Shown here one piece after another: positions 26,801 through 36,329 of a DNA stretch of 53,135 nucleotides. The stretch is from assembly GCA_018334055.1 (NCBI GenBank), contig JAGXSS010000060.1, forward strand, positions 1-53,135. The letters are read 5' to 3'. Within the stretch, counting starts at the first letter, position 1. Each line of letters begins with the position of its first letter. Below the pieces are notes generated by a model. The model searched no databases. It was not told the origin of the DNA and was given only the letters and a program-made list of their open reading frames with translations. Made by a program: the position numbers and the translations under genes. The DNA comes from Peptococcaceae bacterium. GTDB lineage: Bacteria; Bacillota; UBA994.

Positions 26801-26914
26801 AGCATTTCCTCCTTTTTACTTTTCCTGTCGATGCGAAGAAGAGTATGTACACCTACACAAGGACATTATAATCTATTTCCCCGTAGAGAATATAGCAAGC
26901 ATGTAAAACTTGCA
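26801..26914 (-). promoter_or_regulatory. Promoter region of the orphan solute-binding protein
   Basis: A TATAAT box (24-base context ATTATAATG) lies on the minus strand at about 26866-26871, with only a weak -35 upstream. No small gene is seen. Confidence 0.4.
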
Positions 26915-28252
26915 TTAAATTGACCCCATTTCACTTTTTTTAGGCAATGTGAATCCAAAGGTCGACCCCTCGCCAAGTTTACTGCGCACATACACGGAGC
27001 CGCCATGCGCTTCGATAATGTGTTTGACTATGGCCAGCCCAAGGCCGGTGCCCCCACCGCGACTAGGGGAACTCTTGAAAAAGCGCTCATAGACCCGAGG
27101 CAAATGCTCGGGCAACACTCCCGCTCCGCGGTCTTTCACGGAGCAATCTACCTCGTGGCTGTGTTCGCGCAGGCCGACGGTAATCGTGGAACCCTCCGGC
27201 GAAAACTTGCTCGCGTTGTCGAGAAGATTGATCAGTACCTGTTTGAGTTTTTCTCGATCACCCGATAAAGACAGCTCCGGTTCTCCCTCTAGGACGACAT
27301 TTTGCCGCCTGCTTACAAGCAACCCCTGTATGGTGCCGACTGCTTCTTGCACCAGCTCCCCGGCAAGAAAACCACCCATACGCAACTCTTCCTGGCCACT
27401 TTCCAGTCGTGCCAGCTGTAGCAATTCCATGACCATCTCCGTGAGCCTCTCAATCTCGCCCGCCATGCGCCGCAAGAAATCCTCGGCCACGTCGCGCTCG
27501 TCTAAAGCACCGCGCAAGAGGTTTTCGACCATCAGCCCGAGCGAAGTGAGCGGGGTGCGCAGCTCGTGCGAGACGTTGGCCACAAAATCGCGGCGAATAT
27601 CTATGGCGGTATACACCTCGGTAAGGTCTTGGAGGACAATTAGCATTCTCTTTGACTCCAGCGGCAGGACCGCCGCCCGAATGTGGCGTACTGCCTGTCC
27701 GCCTAAGAGAATGCGCCTATAACAGGCGCTAACTTCTCGCCGCGCTTGCCGCAAGAGCTCACTGAGCTCAGGGTGGCGCAGTAGCAATGTATCCCGCTTG
27801 CCCAATACTACTTCCACGTTAAATCCGAGCATTTCCGCCGCTCTTGGGTTGATCAGTTCGATATTCTCTCTGTTGTCTATGAGGAGCACCCCATCGCGCA
27901 GCGACCCTAGGACGGCCTGTAATTTTTCGGCGGTCACTTGTACCCTATGTAGCTCTCTCTCCAAATTGTCCGCCATATTATTTAGAGCCCTTGCCAATTG
28001 CCTGATTTCGGTCGGGCCACTCACATCTGCCCGGCGATGAAAGTCGCCATTGGCAATGCCTAAGGCCACCTCTGCCATCAGCCGCAATGGTTTGCGCACG
28101 GCTTGGGTGTAAATAATAGCTAAAAGCGAGCCGACAATGAGTGCCAAAAGGGCGCGGAGTTCCGTTGTCAGCCACACTCCCAAGACTCCGAGAGACAGGG
28201 CCATTAAAAGCATCACCATGACGGAAAGCCTGGCCCTGAGACTCTTAAGCAT
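26915..28252 (-). CDS. phoR: PhoR-like sensor histidine kinase
   Basis: 445-residue membrane sensor kinase. Two transmembrane segments (about residues 8-28 and 33-49) are separated by only a few residues, so there is no real extracellular sensor. HAMP (about 50-100), PAS (about 108-215), HisKA with His229 in [13 protein letters not shown], then HATPase_c with N-box [17 protein letters not shown] and [12 protein letters not shown]. This matches the PhoR architecture of many Bacillota, where phosphate status is probably read through Pst/PhoU. It overlaps the response-regulator gene by eight bases. The phosphate assignment is inferred from architecture and from the Pho boxes in the window. Confidence 0.85.
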   Translation of the reverse strand: MLKSLRARLSVMVMLLMALSLGVLGVWLTTELRALLALIVGSLLAIIYTQAVRKPLRLMAEVALGIANGDFHRRADVSGPTEIRQLARALNNMADNLERELHRVQVTAEKLQAVLGSLRDGVLLIDNRENIELINPRAAEMLGFNVEVVLGKRDTLLLRHPELSELLRQARREVSACYRRILLGGQAVRHIRAAVLPLESKRMLIVLQDLTEVYTAIDIRRDFVANVSHELRTPLTSLGLMVENLLRGALDERDVAEDFLRRMAGEIERLTEMVMELLQLARLESGQEELRMGGFLAGELVQEAVGTIQGLLVSRRQNVVLEGEPELSLSGDREKLKQVLINLLDNASKFSPEGSTITVGLREHSHEVDCSVKDRGAGVLPEHLPRVYERFFKSSPSRGGGTGLGLAIVKHIIEAHGGSVYVRSKLGEGSTFGFTLPKKSEMGSI

Positions 28253-28949
28253 GAAGATGCTCAGCCAGTTTGTACCCGACGCCGCGCACTGTGAGCAAGA
28301 CCTTGGGGTCGCTCGGGTCCTTTTCTATACGTTTACGCAACCAAGTGATGTGCACATCTACTGTCCTCGTCTCCCCGGCATAATCTATCCCCCACACCTT
28401 TTCGAGGAGCTCGTCGCGGGAAAAAACCCGGCCGGGGTTGCGGATTAGCAGATGCAGTATGTCAAACAACTTCGGGGTCAGCAATAGATCTTTTTCGCCC
28501 CAGTAGGCGACGTACTTTTGGGGGTACAGGGTAAACGGGCCGTAACTAAGACCCTCATCGGTCGAGCCCTCCGGCACAGCCAGAACCTCTTTCCGACGCA
28601 ATACTGCCTTGATCCGGGCCAGGAGAACGTTCAAGGAAAACGGCTTGGTAATATAGTCGTCTGCACCCACTTCCAGACCAACGACAGTGTCCATCTCGGT
28701 GTCCTTGGCCGTGACCATGATGATCGGCACATCCGACTGCGCCCGCAGCTGGCGACAAACCTCAAGGCCATCCAGCCCCGGCAACATGCGGTCGAGCAGG
28801 ATGACATCTGGGTTGACTTCGCGGGCCTGCTTTAAGGCATCTAGCCCATTGTCCGCGGTATAGACCTCGTAGGACTCGCGTTTCAAAGCGTAGCTAAGCC
28901 CTGACCGAATATTCTCCTCGTCATCCACAATGAGTATTTTGCGCGGCAT
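28245..28949 (-). CDS. phoP: OmpR/PhoB-family response regulator
   Basis: 234 residues. Receiver domain ILIVDDEEN with phospho-acceptor Asp53 in VILLDRMLPGLDG and Lys in KPFSLNVLLARI, then a winged-helix DNA-binding domain (LTPKLFDILHLLIRNPGRVFS...VDVHITWLRKRIE...VRGVGYKL). The ATG at 28949 (MPRKILIVDD) has AGGGGGTG just upstream; a longer frame to 28964 is unlikely. Likely partner of the adjacent PhoR-like kinase and a candidate binder of the TTAACA box at 15618-15656. Orthologues may be called PhoP, PhoB or WalR-like. Confidence 0.88.
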   Translation of the reverse strand: MPRKILIVDDEENIRSGLSYALKRESYEVYTADNGLDALKQAREVNPDVILLDRMLPGLDGLEVCRQLRAQSDVPIIMVTAKDTEMDTVVGLEVGADDYITKPFSLNVLLARIKAVLRRKEVLAVPEGSTDEGLSYGPFTLYPQKYVAYWGEKDLLLTPKLFDILHLLIRNPGRVFSRDELLEKVWGIDYAGETRTVDVHITWLRKRIEKDPSDPKVLLTVRGVGYKLAEHLHA

Positions 28950-29006
28950 AGCACACCCCCTCAAAAATTGTTCCCAGCGACGTGGCTAGGCACCTCCGTA
29001 CAGCAC

Positions 29007-29429
29007 TTATTTCAGCGCAAAAAGGAGTTGCCCCGAGGCGACTAATTGATCGCCGACAAAAGCCTTAGCCATGCCTTTGCCAATACCAAACTTGAGCCCT
29101 TGTAACTCTACCTCTAAGCGCAGACCATCCCCCGGACGCACCTCGGCCCTAAAGCGCACCGCATCTATGCCCGCGAACAGGGCCAATTTACCCTGGTGTT
29201 CCGGCACGGAGAGCAAAGCCACTGCACCTACTTGCGCTAAAGCCTCGACAATCAGGACGCCCGGCATGATGGGATAGTCAGGGAAGTGACCGCCAAAGAA
29301 TGGTTCGTTGATGGTCACTTGTTTGTGACCCACCGCCCTTACCCCAGGGGTAAGTTCCGATACACGATCGATGAGCAAGAAGGGATACCGATGGGGGATA
29401 ATCTTTTTGATGTCATCTATGTTGAGCAT
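29007..29429 (-). CDS. fabZ: 3-hydroxyacyl-ACP dehydratase
   Basis: Dehydrates beta-hydroxyacyl-ACP in fatty acid elongation, 140 residues, hot-dog fold. Catalytic His in [15 protein letters not shown] with the following Glu in [19 protein letters not shown] at the N-terminus. It is separate from the main fab operon and lies one base after mbl, an arrangement also known from Bacillus. Confidence 0.97.
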   Translation of the reverse strand: MLNIDDIKKIIPHRYPFLLIDRVSELTPGVRAVGHKQVTINEPFFGGHFPDYPIMPGVLIVEALAQVGAVALLSVPEHQGKLALFAGIDAVRFRAEVRPGDGLRLEVELQGLKFGIGKGMAKAFVGDQLVASGQLLFALK

Positions 29430-29430
29430 G

Positions 29431-30456
29431 CTATTTTCGCTCCCGCCGAGAGTATTCCATGGTGCTACGCAGGGCCTCGAGGTTCTCGAGGGCCACTCCG
29501 GTACCGCGGGCTACGCAGCTTACGGGGTCATCCGCCACCGCACAGGGCACCTGGGTCACCTCGGCAATCAGCTTGTCCAGCCCGTCGAGCAATGAACCCC
29601 CGCCCGTCATGATAATGCCCTTCTCGACAATGTCCGAAGACAGCTCTGGCGGCGTGCGCTCAAGGACGGAGCGCACCAGGGCTACGATGCTGTTGGTCGG
29701 TTCGGCAAAGGCGTCTAGGCACTCAGTCGAGCAAATACTAATCGCCGCCGGCAACCCCGATACTAGGTCACGACCCCTGACCTCCATGGTGGCATTGCGC
29801 CCACTCGGAAAAACCGTTCCTACTTTAATTTTGATTTCTTCCGCGGTGCGCTCGCCGATAAGCAGGTTGTAGCGCTTTTTGACGTAGCGCACCATGGCTT
29901 CGTCAAATTTGTCGCCACCAATGCGCACAGCGTCGCTGAGCACGATGCCGCCAAGCGACATCAGGGCCACATCGGTGGTGCCGCCGCCAATGTCCAGGAC
30001 CATGTTCCCATTGGGCTTAGTGATATCTATCCCTGCGCCAAGGGCCGCCGCCACCGGTTCCTCAATCAAGAACCATTCTTTAGCACCGGCATTACGCACG
30101 GCGTCTTCGACCGCCCGCTTCTCAACCGAGGTAGTATTCGAAGGCACACAGACGATGACCCGCGGCTTGAATAAGGGATTGCTGCCACAAACTTTATGGA
30201 TGAAATGCTTAAGCATGCGCTCGGTGATATCGAAGTCCGCAATAACACCCTCCCGCAACGGTCGTACGGCAATTATATGCCCCGGCGTGCGACCAATCAT
30301 GCGCCGCGCTTCCTCACCAATGGCCAAGATGCGATTAGTATTGCGCTCAATGGCCACCACGGCGGGCTCATTGAGCACTACCCCCTTGCCCCGCACATAG
30401 ACCAGTACGGTAGCAGTTCCCAAGTCTATCCCGATGTCCTTTCCTCCGAACCACAC
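29431..30456 (-). CDS. mbl: Rod-shape-determining actin homologue Mbl/MreB
   Basis: Bacterial actin that organises lateral cell wall synthesis at the inner membrane. 341 residues from GTG 30456 ([20 protein letters not shown]), chosen because GGGGGTC precedes it; an in-frame extension to 30501 lacks a ribosome site. Actin motifs: phosphate 1 [27 protein letters not shown] (phosphate 2), adenosine loop [13 protein letters not shown]. The spoIIID-mbl order identifies it as the Mbl paralogue rather than MreB of an mreBCD operon. Confidence 0.93.
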   Translation of the reverse strand: MWFGGKDIGIDLGTATVLVYVRGKGVVLNEPAVVAIERNTNRILAIGEEARRMIGRTPGHIIAVRPLREGVIADFDITERMLKHFIHKVCGSNPLFKPRVIVCVPSNTTSVEKRAVEDAVRNAGAKEWFLIEEPVAAALGAGIDITKPNGNMVLDIGGGTTDVALMSLGGIVLSDAVRIGGDKFDEAMVRYVKKRYNLLIGERTAEEIKIKVGTVFPSGRNATMEVRGRDLVSGLPAAISICSTECLDAFAEPTNSIVALVRSVLERTPPELSSDIVEKGIIMTGGGSLLDGLDKLIAEVTQVPCAVADDPVSCVARGTGVALENLEALRSTMEYSRRERK

Positions 30457-30578
30457 ATCATTGACCCCCTTAAAATGCTTGTCTGCAAACAAAAACCGCA
30501 ATGCCGACTGTCAGCTTGCCACATGATATGTTCTACACAGCCGGCGCTTTCCCTGCAAGGGTGTGCGGCGATAATGGA

Positions 30579-30607
30579 ACGGCGCTGGGCAATAAGCCCC
30601 GCGCCGT
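30579..30607 (-). terminator. GC-rich hairpin between spoIIID and mbl
   Basis: ACGGCGC pairs with GCGCCGT and, after one mismatch, GGGC with GCCC around a five-base loop. The stem touches the spoIIID stop codon. There is no U-run, so it may reduce rather than end transcription into mbl. Confidence 0.45.
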
Positions 30608-30855
30608 CATTCTCCCTTATACTTGCGCCTAGTGGCGTCGCCGCCACGCAGATGCCGCGTCGCTTTGTTATAGCTTAAGACTTCGCTTACCTCTTCATAC
30701 ATTCCGGCATTAATGGCGCGCAGTCTTTCGGTGATGTCCTTGTGCACCGTGCTCTTACTGACATTGAAGTGGTCAGCGGCGGAGCGTACGGTCGCCTTGG
30801 TGTCGGCGACATACTTGGCAATCTCCAGCACCCGCTCATAGATGTGGTCGTTCAC
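30607..30855 (-). CDS. spoIIID: Sporulation transcriptional regulator SpoIIID
   Basis: 82-residue DNA-binding protein that acts in the mother cell and switches gene expression between SigE and SigK. The helix-turn-helix reads TVRSAADHFNVSKSTVHKD and is followed by a basic C-terminal tail (KATRHLRGG, RRKYKGE). GTG start at 30855 after GGGGGAG. It is strong evidence for an endospore former. Confidence 0.96.
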   Translation of the reverse strand: MNDHIYERVLEIAKYVADTKATVRSAADHFNVSKSTVHKDITERLRAINAGMYEEVSEVLSYNKATRHLRGGDATRRKYKGE

Positions 30856-30890
30856 CGCAAATCTCCCCCATCGCTCACAATCTTCAGTAC

Positions 30891-30919
30891 ATGTATATGA
30901 GCGCGGAAATGGGATATGC
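30891..30919 (-). promoter_or_regulatory. Possible SigE-type promoter of spoIIID
   Basis: On the minus strand GCATAT (30914-30919) and CATATACAT (30891-30899) lie 14 bases apart, close to the SigE pattern (ATA at -35, CATA-type -10). SpoIIID genes are SigE-dependent in known spore formers. The match is imperfect. The remaining bases up to 31013 show no gene. Confidence 0.4.
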
Positions 30920-31013
30920 CTGAAATCAATTGCACCTGGCGGATTGGGAGCACCCGGCTGTTGACTTTCAATGGCAAGTTACAACCTGGGGCTATGCGAT
31001 GAAAGTGACGAAC

Positions 31014-31895
31014 TTAGGTTAAAAGGCCTGCTATCCCCTGCACCACGAAGTACAATGCCAATAATATCGCTACCACTTTGCTGGCATGGCTAAAGATGGG
31101 AACCTTCATTGCCCTCTGGATGGACACCGCATCAAGTCCGGCATGCATCGCACCCACTAAGATTAGCATCGGCAAAGCGAAGGCCAGATTGTAAATGAAT
31201 ATGTTCTGCGCAAACACGAGCGGCTCTGCCTTGGCCAGGTACATCACTATGGGCAGATAGACTTGCCCTGTGCAGACGAACTCAAAACCAGAGGAAAGCA
31301 CCCCCAAAAAAAATACCGCCAAGTAACCCATCTTGGGGTGGCGGAGAGCATTTATACGCCTAGCCAACGCTAACTTGAACCTGCCCAACAGGCTGGGCGG
31401 CGAGATTGCTAAGTATAATAAGCCCGCGCCGCCAAGGAGGTACATACCCGCCCTTAAGGCGGGCAGCCCACGCAAGGGGGACAATACTTGACCGAGCCCC
31501 AACCCAATCAAGAAATAGGTGCCAACGACACCCAGTATAAACAGCAGCCCCGTCTTTAAGATGTTTTTCCGTCCAACCACTAAACTCATGGACAGCAACA
31601 CTAACAGTACATTCAAGGTGCAGGGGTTTAGACCATCGGCCAGACCCGCTGCCAGCACCCCAGCCAGGCCAAGCTCTGGGGATGGTGCGGGCGAGGTTGG
31701 CAGGTCGGCGGCACCAAAAACCCCTAGCATCTGCGCTTCACGAGTAAAAAAGGCGGGAACGGTGCCCGCCGTCTCTGGGGGAAGATTTCGCGCCTTTATT
31801 AGACTCACCATGAGACGCAGGTTTTCTGCTCTATTGATATCGAGGACGATTAGCTCTAGACCCTTCTCTTGACTTAATCGCTCGACAAGGGGCAA
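31014..31895 (-). CDS. CcdA/DsbD-like membrane protein with thioredoxin-like N-terminus (start unclear)
   Basis: The membrane part (about residues 75-290) is a CcdA-type disulfide-carrier domain with the two family cysteines, LNPCTLNVLL and FEFVCTGQVYLP, and about six helices. It would pass electrons from cytoplasmic thioredoxin across the membrane. The only standard start in frame is TTG 31895, but the frame stays open upstream to 32004 and encodes VYFTSPGCRDCEDLLPLVE, a thioredoxin-like CxxC motif that belongs to the protein. No ATG, GTG, TTG or CTG exists in those 36 codons and no signal peptide is visible. The frame is the same as the upstream PHP gene, separated by one TGA. Either the 5' end was lost, or an unusual start or readthrough is used. 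Confidence 0.7.
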   Translation of the reverse strand: MPLVERLSQEKGLELIVLDINRAENLRLMVSLIKARNLPPETAGTVPAFFTREAQMLGVFGAADLPTSPAPSPELGLAGVLAAGLADGLNPCTLNVLLVLLSMSLVVGRKNILKTGLLFILGVVGTYFLIGLGLGQVLSPLRGLPALRAGMYLLGGAGLLYLAISPPSLLGRFKLALARRINALRHPKMGYLAVFFLGVLSSGFEFVCTGQVYLPIVMYLAKAEPLVFAQNIFIYNLAFALPMLILVGAMHAGLDAVSIQRAMKVPIFSHASKVVAILLALYFVVQGIAGLLT

Positions 31896-32006
31896 AAGGT
31901 CTTCACAATCTCGGCATCCCGGGGACGTAAAATAGACTGCGCGGTCGCCAAATGGCCAGGTAGGATGAGGAGCGGCGGCGATGGTCGTGCCTAAGTGGTT
32001 GCCACA

Positions 32007-32927
32007 TCAGCCTTGGCTGGTCGCGGGCAGGCGCTCCACAGGAAAGGGCGGGCACAAGGCGGTGGACGCCTGGCCCACTGTCCTCGCCACCTGGGTCCTC
32101 CCAAAATCCAGCACCCGGCCAATGTTGGTGTGCGGAGGCATCGCCGGCAAGTCGCCTAAATCGACCTTACTGCCGTAGTTGCCATGAAAATCACTGCCTG
32201 CGGTCAATATCAGGTGGCGCTGTTTGGCGAGGGCGAGTATTGTTGCCTTGTCGACGGGACTGTTGTCGCAGTGGTGGAGCTCGATGCCGTCTAGACCGGT
32301 GTCCCATAGCTCCTCAATTAGGTCAAAGCTACTTTCCTCTTGCCCGGGATGAGCGAAGATAGCCTGCCCTCCGTCTTCTTTAACCGCCTGAATAGCCTCG
32401 TGCACGTCTACATAAAGGATGTCGCGGGCGCAGAGGCCATCTTTGCCAAATAACTGCCGGTACAATGTCACGTAATCGCTTTGCCCATATCCTTTATTGA
32501 TGAGCACTTCCATCATGTGGGCCTTATAGATTGAAGTGCTATGGCGAGCCTTCTCCAAGACTTCCGCAGGCGAAATATCGTAGCCTAGGCTGCTGAGGGT
32601 CGCTAACTGCCAGAGGGAGTTCTCGCGCCGTCTCATTAAGAGCGGAGCACAAAGCCTGGTGATGGCCGGGGCCGGCAGGACGAAGTTGTAACCTAGAATA
32701 TGAGCCTTTTTCTTCCGTTTAAAGTCAAAGGCCGAGATTTCAACGCCGGGAATGACACTGATGCCCAGCGCCTTGCCTAACTCGAGAGCACGCCCTACGC
32801 CAGATACCGTATCGTGATCGGTGATTGCTATGTGACTGACTCCGCGTGACTCTGCCAACCCAAGTGTCTGGGCAATGGAGTAGTCGCTGTCCGAAATGTG
32901 GGTGTGGACATGCATGTCGATACTCAT
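32007..32927 (-). CDS. phnPP: PHP-domain phosphoesterase of the C-P lyase operon (PhnPP-like cyclic phosphate dihydrolase)
   Basis: 306 residues with the PHP metal motifs MHVHTHISDSD, ITDHDTVSG, FAHPGQ, IELHHCDN and SDFHGNYG. In Eggerthella lenta a PHP protein in a phn operon (PhnPP) hydrolyses 5-phosphoribosyl 1,2-cyclic phosphate at both ester bonds to ribose 5-phosphate and phosphate, replacing PhnP and PhnN. The location at the end of this phn operon and the absence of phnP and phnN support the same role. The last 30 or so residues are Pro/Ala-rich and look like a tail. Overlap with the following ccdA-like frame is discussed there. Confidence 0.85.
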   Translation of the reverse strand: MSIDMHVHTHISDSDYSIAQTLGLAESRGVSHIAITDHDTVSGVGRALELGKALGISVIPGVEISAFDFKRKKKAHILGYNFVLPAPAITRLCAPLLMRRRENSLWQLATLSSLGYDISPAEVLEKARHSTSIYKAHMMEVLINKGYGQSDYVTLYRQLFGKDGLCARDILYVDVHEAIQAVKEDGGQAIFAHPGQEESSFDLIEELWDTGLDGIELHHCDNSPVDKATILALAKQRHLILTAGSDFHGNYGSKVDLGDLPAMPPHTNIGRVLDFGRTQVARTVGQASTALCPPFPVERLPATSQG

Positions 32928-32937
32928 CTGCCACCTC

Positions 32938-33648
32938 TTATCTCAAATTTTGGGCCGTTAGCCGGCCTGCACTCATCGCGAGGACTCTGTCGCAAACGCC
33001 ATCCATAAACTCAAGGTCGTGAAAAATGCCGAGCAGAGAGGTGCCTTCAGTTTTGAGCTTCACTAGCAGTTCTTTAACGCGGGCTTTTGATTCATGGTCG
33101 AGCGAGGCGGTGGGCTCATCAAGCAGCAATAGGCGCGGTTTCTTGGCCATGGCCCGGGCGATGTTCAAACGGAGTTTTTCGCCGCCCGAGAAGGTCTGCG
33201 GGAAAACATCCCACAAACTTTGGTCCAACTCAAAATGGGCGAGCAACTTCTCTGTCGCCTGGCGCACCTGTGGAAGGTCGAGGCCGTCGTCGAGCATCGC
33301 GCTTTCGACAATTCCGCGGGCGGTGATGCGCGGCAAGACGCTAAGGAACTGTGACACATACCCAATTTCCTGCCGCCTCAAGTGTGCGATCCTACGCTCA
33401 CTGGCTTTTGCTAAATCCAGTGAGCCGAAGCGGGCCGAGTCGTACCAGATGTGCCCGCTTTGGGGTAAGTAGGTGCGGTAGATACACTTGAGGATGGTCG
33501 ATTTGCCGGAGCCGCTACGCCCGGTAATACCGACGAATTCGCCTCGCCCGAGCACTAGGTGGACGTCTTGGCAACCAACCAGCACCTTCGGCCCTGGAAA
33601 AAGGGCAAAGTGTTTGTTAAGCCCGCTCACTTTTAAGACCTCGCCCAT
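32938..33648 (-). CDS. phnL: Phosphonate C-P lyase system ATPase-like protein PhnL
   Basis: ABC-type ATPase, 236 residues: Walker A GRSGSGKSTILKC, signature FSGGEKLRLNIARA, Walker B LLLLDEPTASLD. PhnL is needed with PhnG, PhnH and PhnI to attach the phosphonate to ribose at the 1' position using ATP. It is separated from phnK by phnM and the transferase gene. Confidence 0.94.
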   Translation of the reverse strand: MGEVLKVSGLNKHFALFPGPKVLVGCQDVHLVLGRGEFVGITGRSGSGKSTILKCIYRTYLPQSGHIWYDSARFGSLDLAKASERRIAHLRRQEIGYVSQFLSVLPRITARGIVESAMLDDGLDLPQVRQATEKLLAHFELDQSLWDVFPQTFSGGEKLRLNIARAMAKKPRLLLLDEPTASLDHESKARVKELLVKLKTEGTSLLGIFHDLEFMDGVCDRVLAMSAGRLTAQNLR

Positions 33649-33652
33649 GATT

Positions 33653-34279
33653 TTACCTCACCGTCCCATGCTTGGTGACAAACTCTTCTGGGGTGAGCAA
33701 GAAGTCTTGGAAACGCTCTTTAATTAGCTCATACTCCCAGTCCCACCACTTAATTTCCTGCATTTTTTGGGCTATCGCCGTGGAGAGTCTCTCCCGGATG
33801 AAGAGGGCTGGCACCCCCCCGACAATTGCGTACGGTGCTACGTCGCGCGTGACCACCGCACCGCTACCCACCACTGCGCCATGCCCAACGGTAACCCCGG
33901 GAAGGATGATAGCATTGTGACCCAGCCAGACATCATGCCCTATCTCTACCTTTTGAGCCTGCCGCCAGGCGAAAAACTCTGCATCGTCCTCGTCGGCCAG
34001 GCCATAGAGTTGGCGTCGATAAGTAAAATGGTGCAGGGTAGGTCTATCGAGAGGGTGTTGCACCGCGCCAATCCTCACCATCGCGGCGATGTTGACAAAC
34101 TTGCCAACCACTGCGTTTTGCAGCTGATTGAACCCGGAAGTATACGAAAAATCGCCGAAAACCACATTGTCCCAAACATTATAAGGACCTACTTCCGTCC
34201 AAGTGCCAAGAGTGACGTTGTGGAGCGTGCAATCGTTGTGTATGGTTGGCTGAGCCGACAATTGCTTCTGCCCGATCAT
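33653..34279 (-). CDS. Hexapeptide-repeat transferase of the phosphonate operon
   Basis: 208-residue left-handed beta-helix protein related to xenobiotic (CatB-type) acetyltransferases. Repeats include TIHNDCTLHNVTLG, VGPYNVWDNVVFG, VWLGHNAIILPGVTVGHG and AVVGSGAVVTRDVAP; the active-site His is probably in VQHPLDRPTLHHFTYR. A family of such proteins is known from C-P lyase operons; its acceptor is not established, possibly an aminophosphonate. ATG at 34279 (MIGQKQLSA) overlaps the phnM stop as ATGA; a longer frame into phnM is not used. Confidence 0.88.
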   Translation of the reverse strand: MIGQKQLSAQPTIHNDCTLHNVTLGTWTEVGPYNVWDNVVFGDFSYTSGFNQLQNAVVGKFVNIAAMVRIGAVQHPLDRPTLHHFTYRRQLYGLADEDDAEFFAWRQAQKVEIGHDVWLGHNAIILPGVTVGHGAVVGSGAVVTRDVAPYAIVGGVPALFIRERLSTAIAQKMQEIKWWDWEYELIKERFQDFLLTPEEFVTKHGTVR

Positions 34280-35466
34280 ACCGCCACCCGCCGGCGGGAA
34301 TAGTGGAGCTGCGAAACTAGCTGCCCATCGACCCAGACCGAGGTAATCATCGGCAGGCAATCCTCTCCTTGAGCAATGATTACTAGATCGGCCTTCTTCC
34401 CCTCGGCTAGGGAGCCGTAGTCTTTGCTAAGGCCAAGCGCCTTGGCTGGATTGATGGTAATGAATTTAATAAATTCGGCTAAACCGTAGCCCAGTTCCTG
34501 CTCCAGCAAAAAGACGGCGTGCAACAGGGACGCCGGGTAGTAGTCGCTACAGAGGATATCGATGCATCCTTCCTTGATGGCCTCTTTGGCCGAGAGATTG
34601 CCGGAGTGCGACCCGCCCAGCAGCACATTAGGAGCGCCGGCCACGGTGAACATGCCCCGCTCTTTCGCGCCTCGAGCAATGTTCATAGTGACGGGGAACT
34701 CGGAGATGGTGGTGCCCAAACTTTTTACTAAATTTAGTTTAGCCAGCGAGTCATCATCATGGGAGGCTAGGGTGACGCCGTTTTCTTGGGCGATTTTACT
34801 GATGTGCATGATTGTGGCTAAGTCAAGCTTTTCCTTATTCTTGGCCTCCGCAATGTGCGTCGCTAATTCACACTCCGTAAGCTGGCAGTAGCCATTCACC
34901 GTAGCCTTATAGGTCTCTAAATCCCGATACTGCCCTTGACCGGGGGTGTGGTCCATGAAAGAGAGCAGGTGAATCCTCTTGTCCCTGAGGTGAGCGATTA
35001 AGTAGGGGACTTCGTCGACATTATCGATTTCGTAACGCGCGTGAAAGCGATGGTTGATGAGGTTAACACTATGATTTAGTTCCTCTATTAGCTCGACTAG
35101 TTTTTTAACGCTTTCTGACGTTCTGATTTTTTTGGGGGTAAAGATGGATTCCTTATAAAGGGAAAGTGAGTGGTACATGGTGGTAATGCCTTGGTTGATG
35201 AGCTGCTTTTCTGCCTCGCGCAGGGCCATCTTGAGGTCGAGCACGCTACTGGGACGGGGAGAGGCCATATGCTCGATATAGTCGGAATGCATGTCTATAA
35301 AGCCGGGGGCAATGAAACTGCCTGAAGCGTCGATCACTCTGTAGCCGTCTGGGTTGATTTCGCCCTCTTTGGCAATTCGTGCAATGCGGTCGCCCGAGAT
35401 GAGGAGGTCACAGGCATTTTGCAGGCGGTCTTCAAGGACTAGAATGCCATTTTTAATCAGGTACAC
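34276..35466 (-). CDS. phnM: Alpha-D-ribose 1-methylphosphonate 5-triphosphate diphosphatase
   Basis: Amidohydrolase-fold enzyme, 396 residues, removing pyrophosphate from ribose 1-alkylphosphonate 5-triphosphate before C-P cleavage. Metal motifs IDMHSDYIEH, LINHRFHARYE, SFMDHTPGQGQY and TLASHDDDS, and GLSKDYGSLAEGKKADLVI at the C-terminus. GTG start at 35466 after GAGGAAA. Coupled to the transferase gene by ATGA. Confidence 0.96.
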   Translation of the reverse strand: MYLIKNGILVLEDRLQNACDLLISGDRIARIAKEGEINPDGYRVIDASGSFIAPGFIDMHSDYIEHMASPRPSSVLDLKMALREAEKQLINQGITTMYHSLSLYKESIFTPKKIRTSESVKKLVELIEELNHSVNLINHRFHARYEIDNVDEVPYLIAHLRDKRIHLLSFMDHTPGQGQYRDLETYKATVNGYCQLTECELATHIAEAKNKEKLDLATIMHISKIAQENGVTLASHDDDSLAKLNLVKSLGTTISEFPVTMNIARGAKERGMFTVAGAPNVLLGGSHSGNLSAKEAIKEGCIDILCSDYYPASLLHAVFLLEQELGYGLAEFIKFITINPAKALGLSKDYGSLAEGKKADLVIIAQGEDCLPMITSVWVDGQLVSQLHYSRRRVAV

Positions 35467-35483
35467 AATATTTCCTCCCTCTG

Positions 35484-36329
35484 CTATAGCAGCGATTGCA
35501 CCAATTTCTGGGTGTAAGGGTGTTGCGGATCCTCTAGCACTTGGTCCGTCAACCCCTGCTCGACAATTTTTCCATCGAGCATCACTATGGTCCGCTCGGC
35601 CAGCATGCGGATCACTGCCAGATCATGCGAGACCACAATCATACTAATACTGAGCTCCCGCTGTATCCCTTTGATGAGATCGAGGACTTTCGCTTGAACG
35701 GAAAGGTCTAGCCCGGTAGTAATTTCATCTAGCAAGAGAATGGGCGGGTTATTCGAAAGTGCCTTGGCTATTTGGACCCGTTGCTGCATGCCCCCTGAGA
35801 AAGTGGCGGGCGTCTCCAGGAAGCGATACGGGGGGATATCTACTTTGTGTAGCAGTGAGGTGGCCCTACCTGTCATCTCGTCAACAGAGCGCCCGCCTGC
35901 GGCAATGAGTTTTTCGGCGATATTGCCGATGGAAGAAAAGCTCATGCGTAGGCCCATGTAGGGGTTTTGGTAGACCATGCCGAGATGGTAGTTGCGAATA
36001 TATCGCTTCTGTTGGCCGGTTTCGGTAAAGATATTAACTTGCCCACTTTTGTAACCCTGAAGAAAGGCCTCTCCGCTGCTGGCCTCCTCATCGAAGTACA
36101 GGCAACGGAGCAGGGTTGATTTGCCCGAGCCGGATTCTCCGACCACACCAAGAATTTCGCCGCCGTAAAGCTCCAAAGAGACATCCGCACAGGCGTAGGT
36201 CGTGCGACAGTTGGGGCAGTAATTCCGCTGCAAGTGCCTCTCGTCAAGGTCAGCACATTTTTCGCAACCGCTGCCAAACTGTTTGCGAAAATTCTGGAGA
36301 GAAAGTACAGCTCCTTCGTTAGTCTCCAC
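35484..36329 (-). CDS. phnK: Phosphonate C-P lyase system ATPase PhnK
   Basis: ABC-type ATPase that docks on the PhnGHIJ core complex. 281 residues, with Walker [14 protein letters not shown], signature FSGGMQQRVQIAKA and Walker B LLLDEITTGLD. The N-terminus carries an extra zinc-ribbon-like insert with Cys22/25 (CEKC), Cys38/41 (CPNC) and Cys47. GTG start at 36329 overlaps the 3' end of phnJ by 11 bases. Confidence 0.95.
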   Translation of the reverse strand: METNEGAVLSLQNFRKQFGSGCEKCADLDERHLQRNYCPNCRTTYACADVSLELYGGEILGVVGESGSGKSTLLRCLYFDEEASSGEAFLQGYKSGQVNIFTETGQQKRYIRNYHLGMVYQNPYMGLRMSFSSIGNIAEKLIAAGGRSVDEMTGRATSLLHKVDIPPYRFLETPATFSGGMQQRVQIAKALSNNPPILLLDEITTGLDLSVQAKVLDLIKGIQRELSISMIVVSHDLAVIRMLAERTIVMLDGKIVEQGLTDQVLEDPQHPYTQKLVQSLL

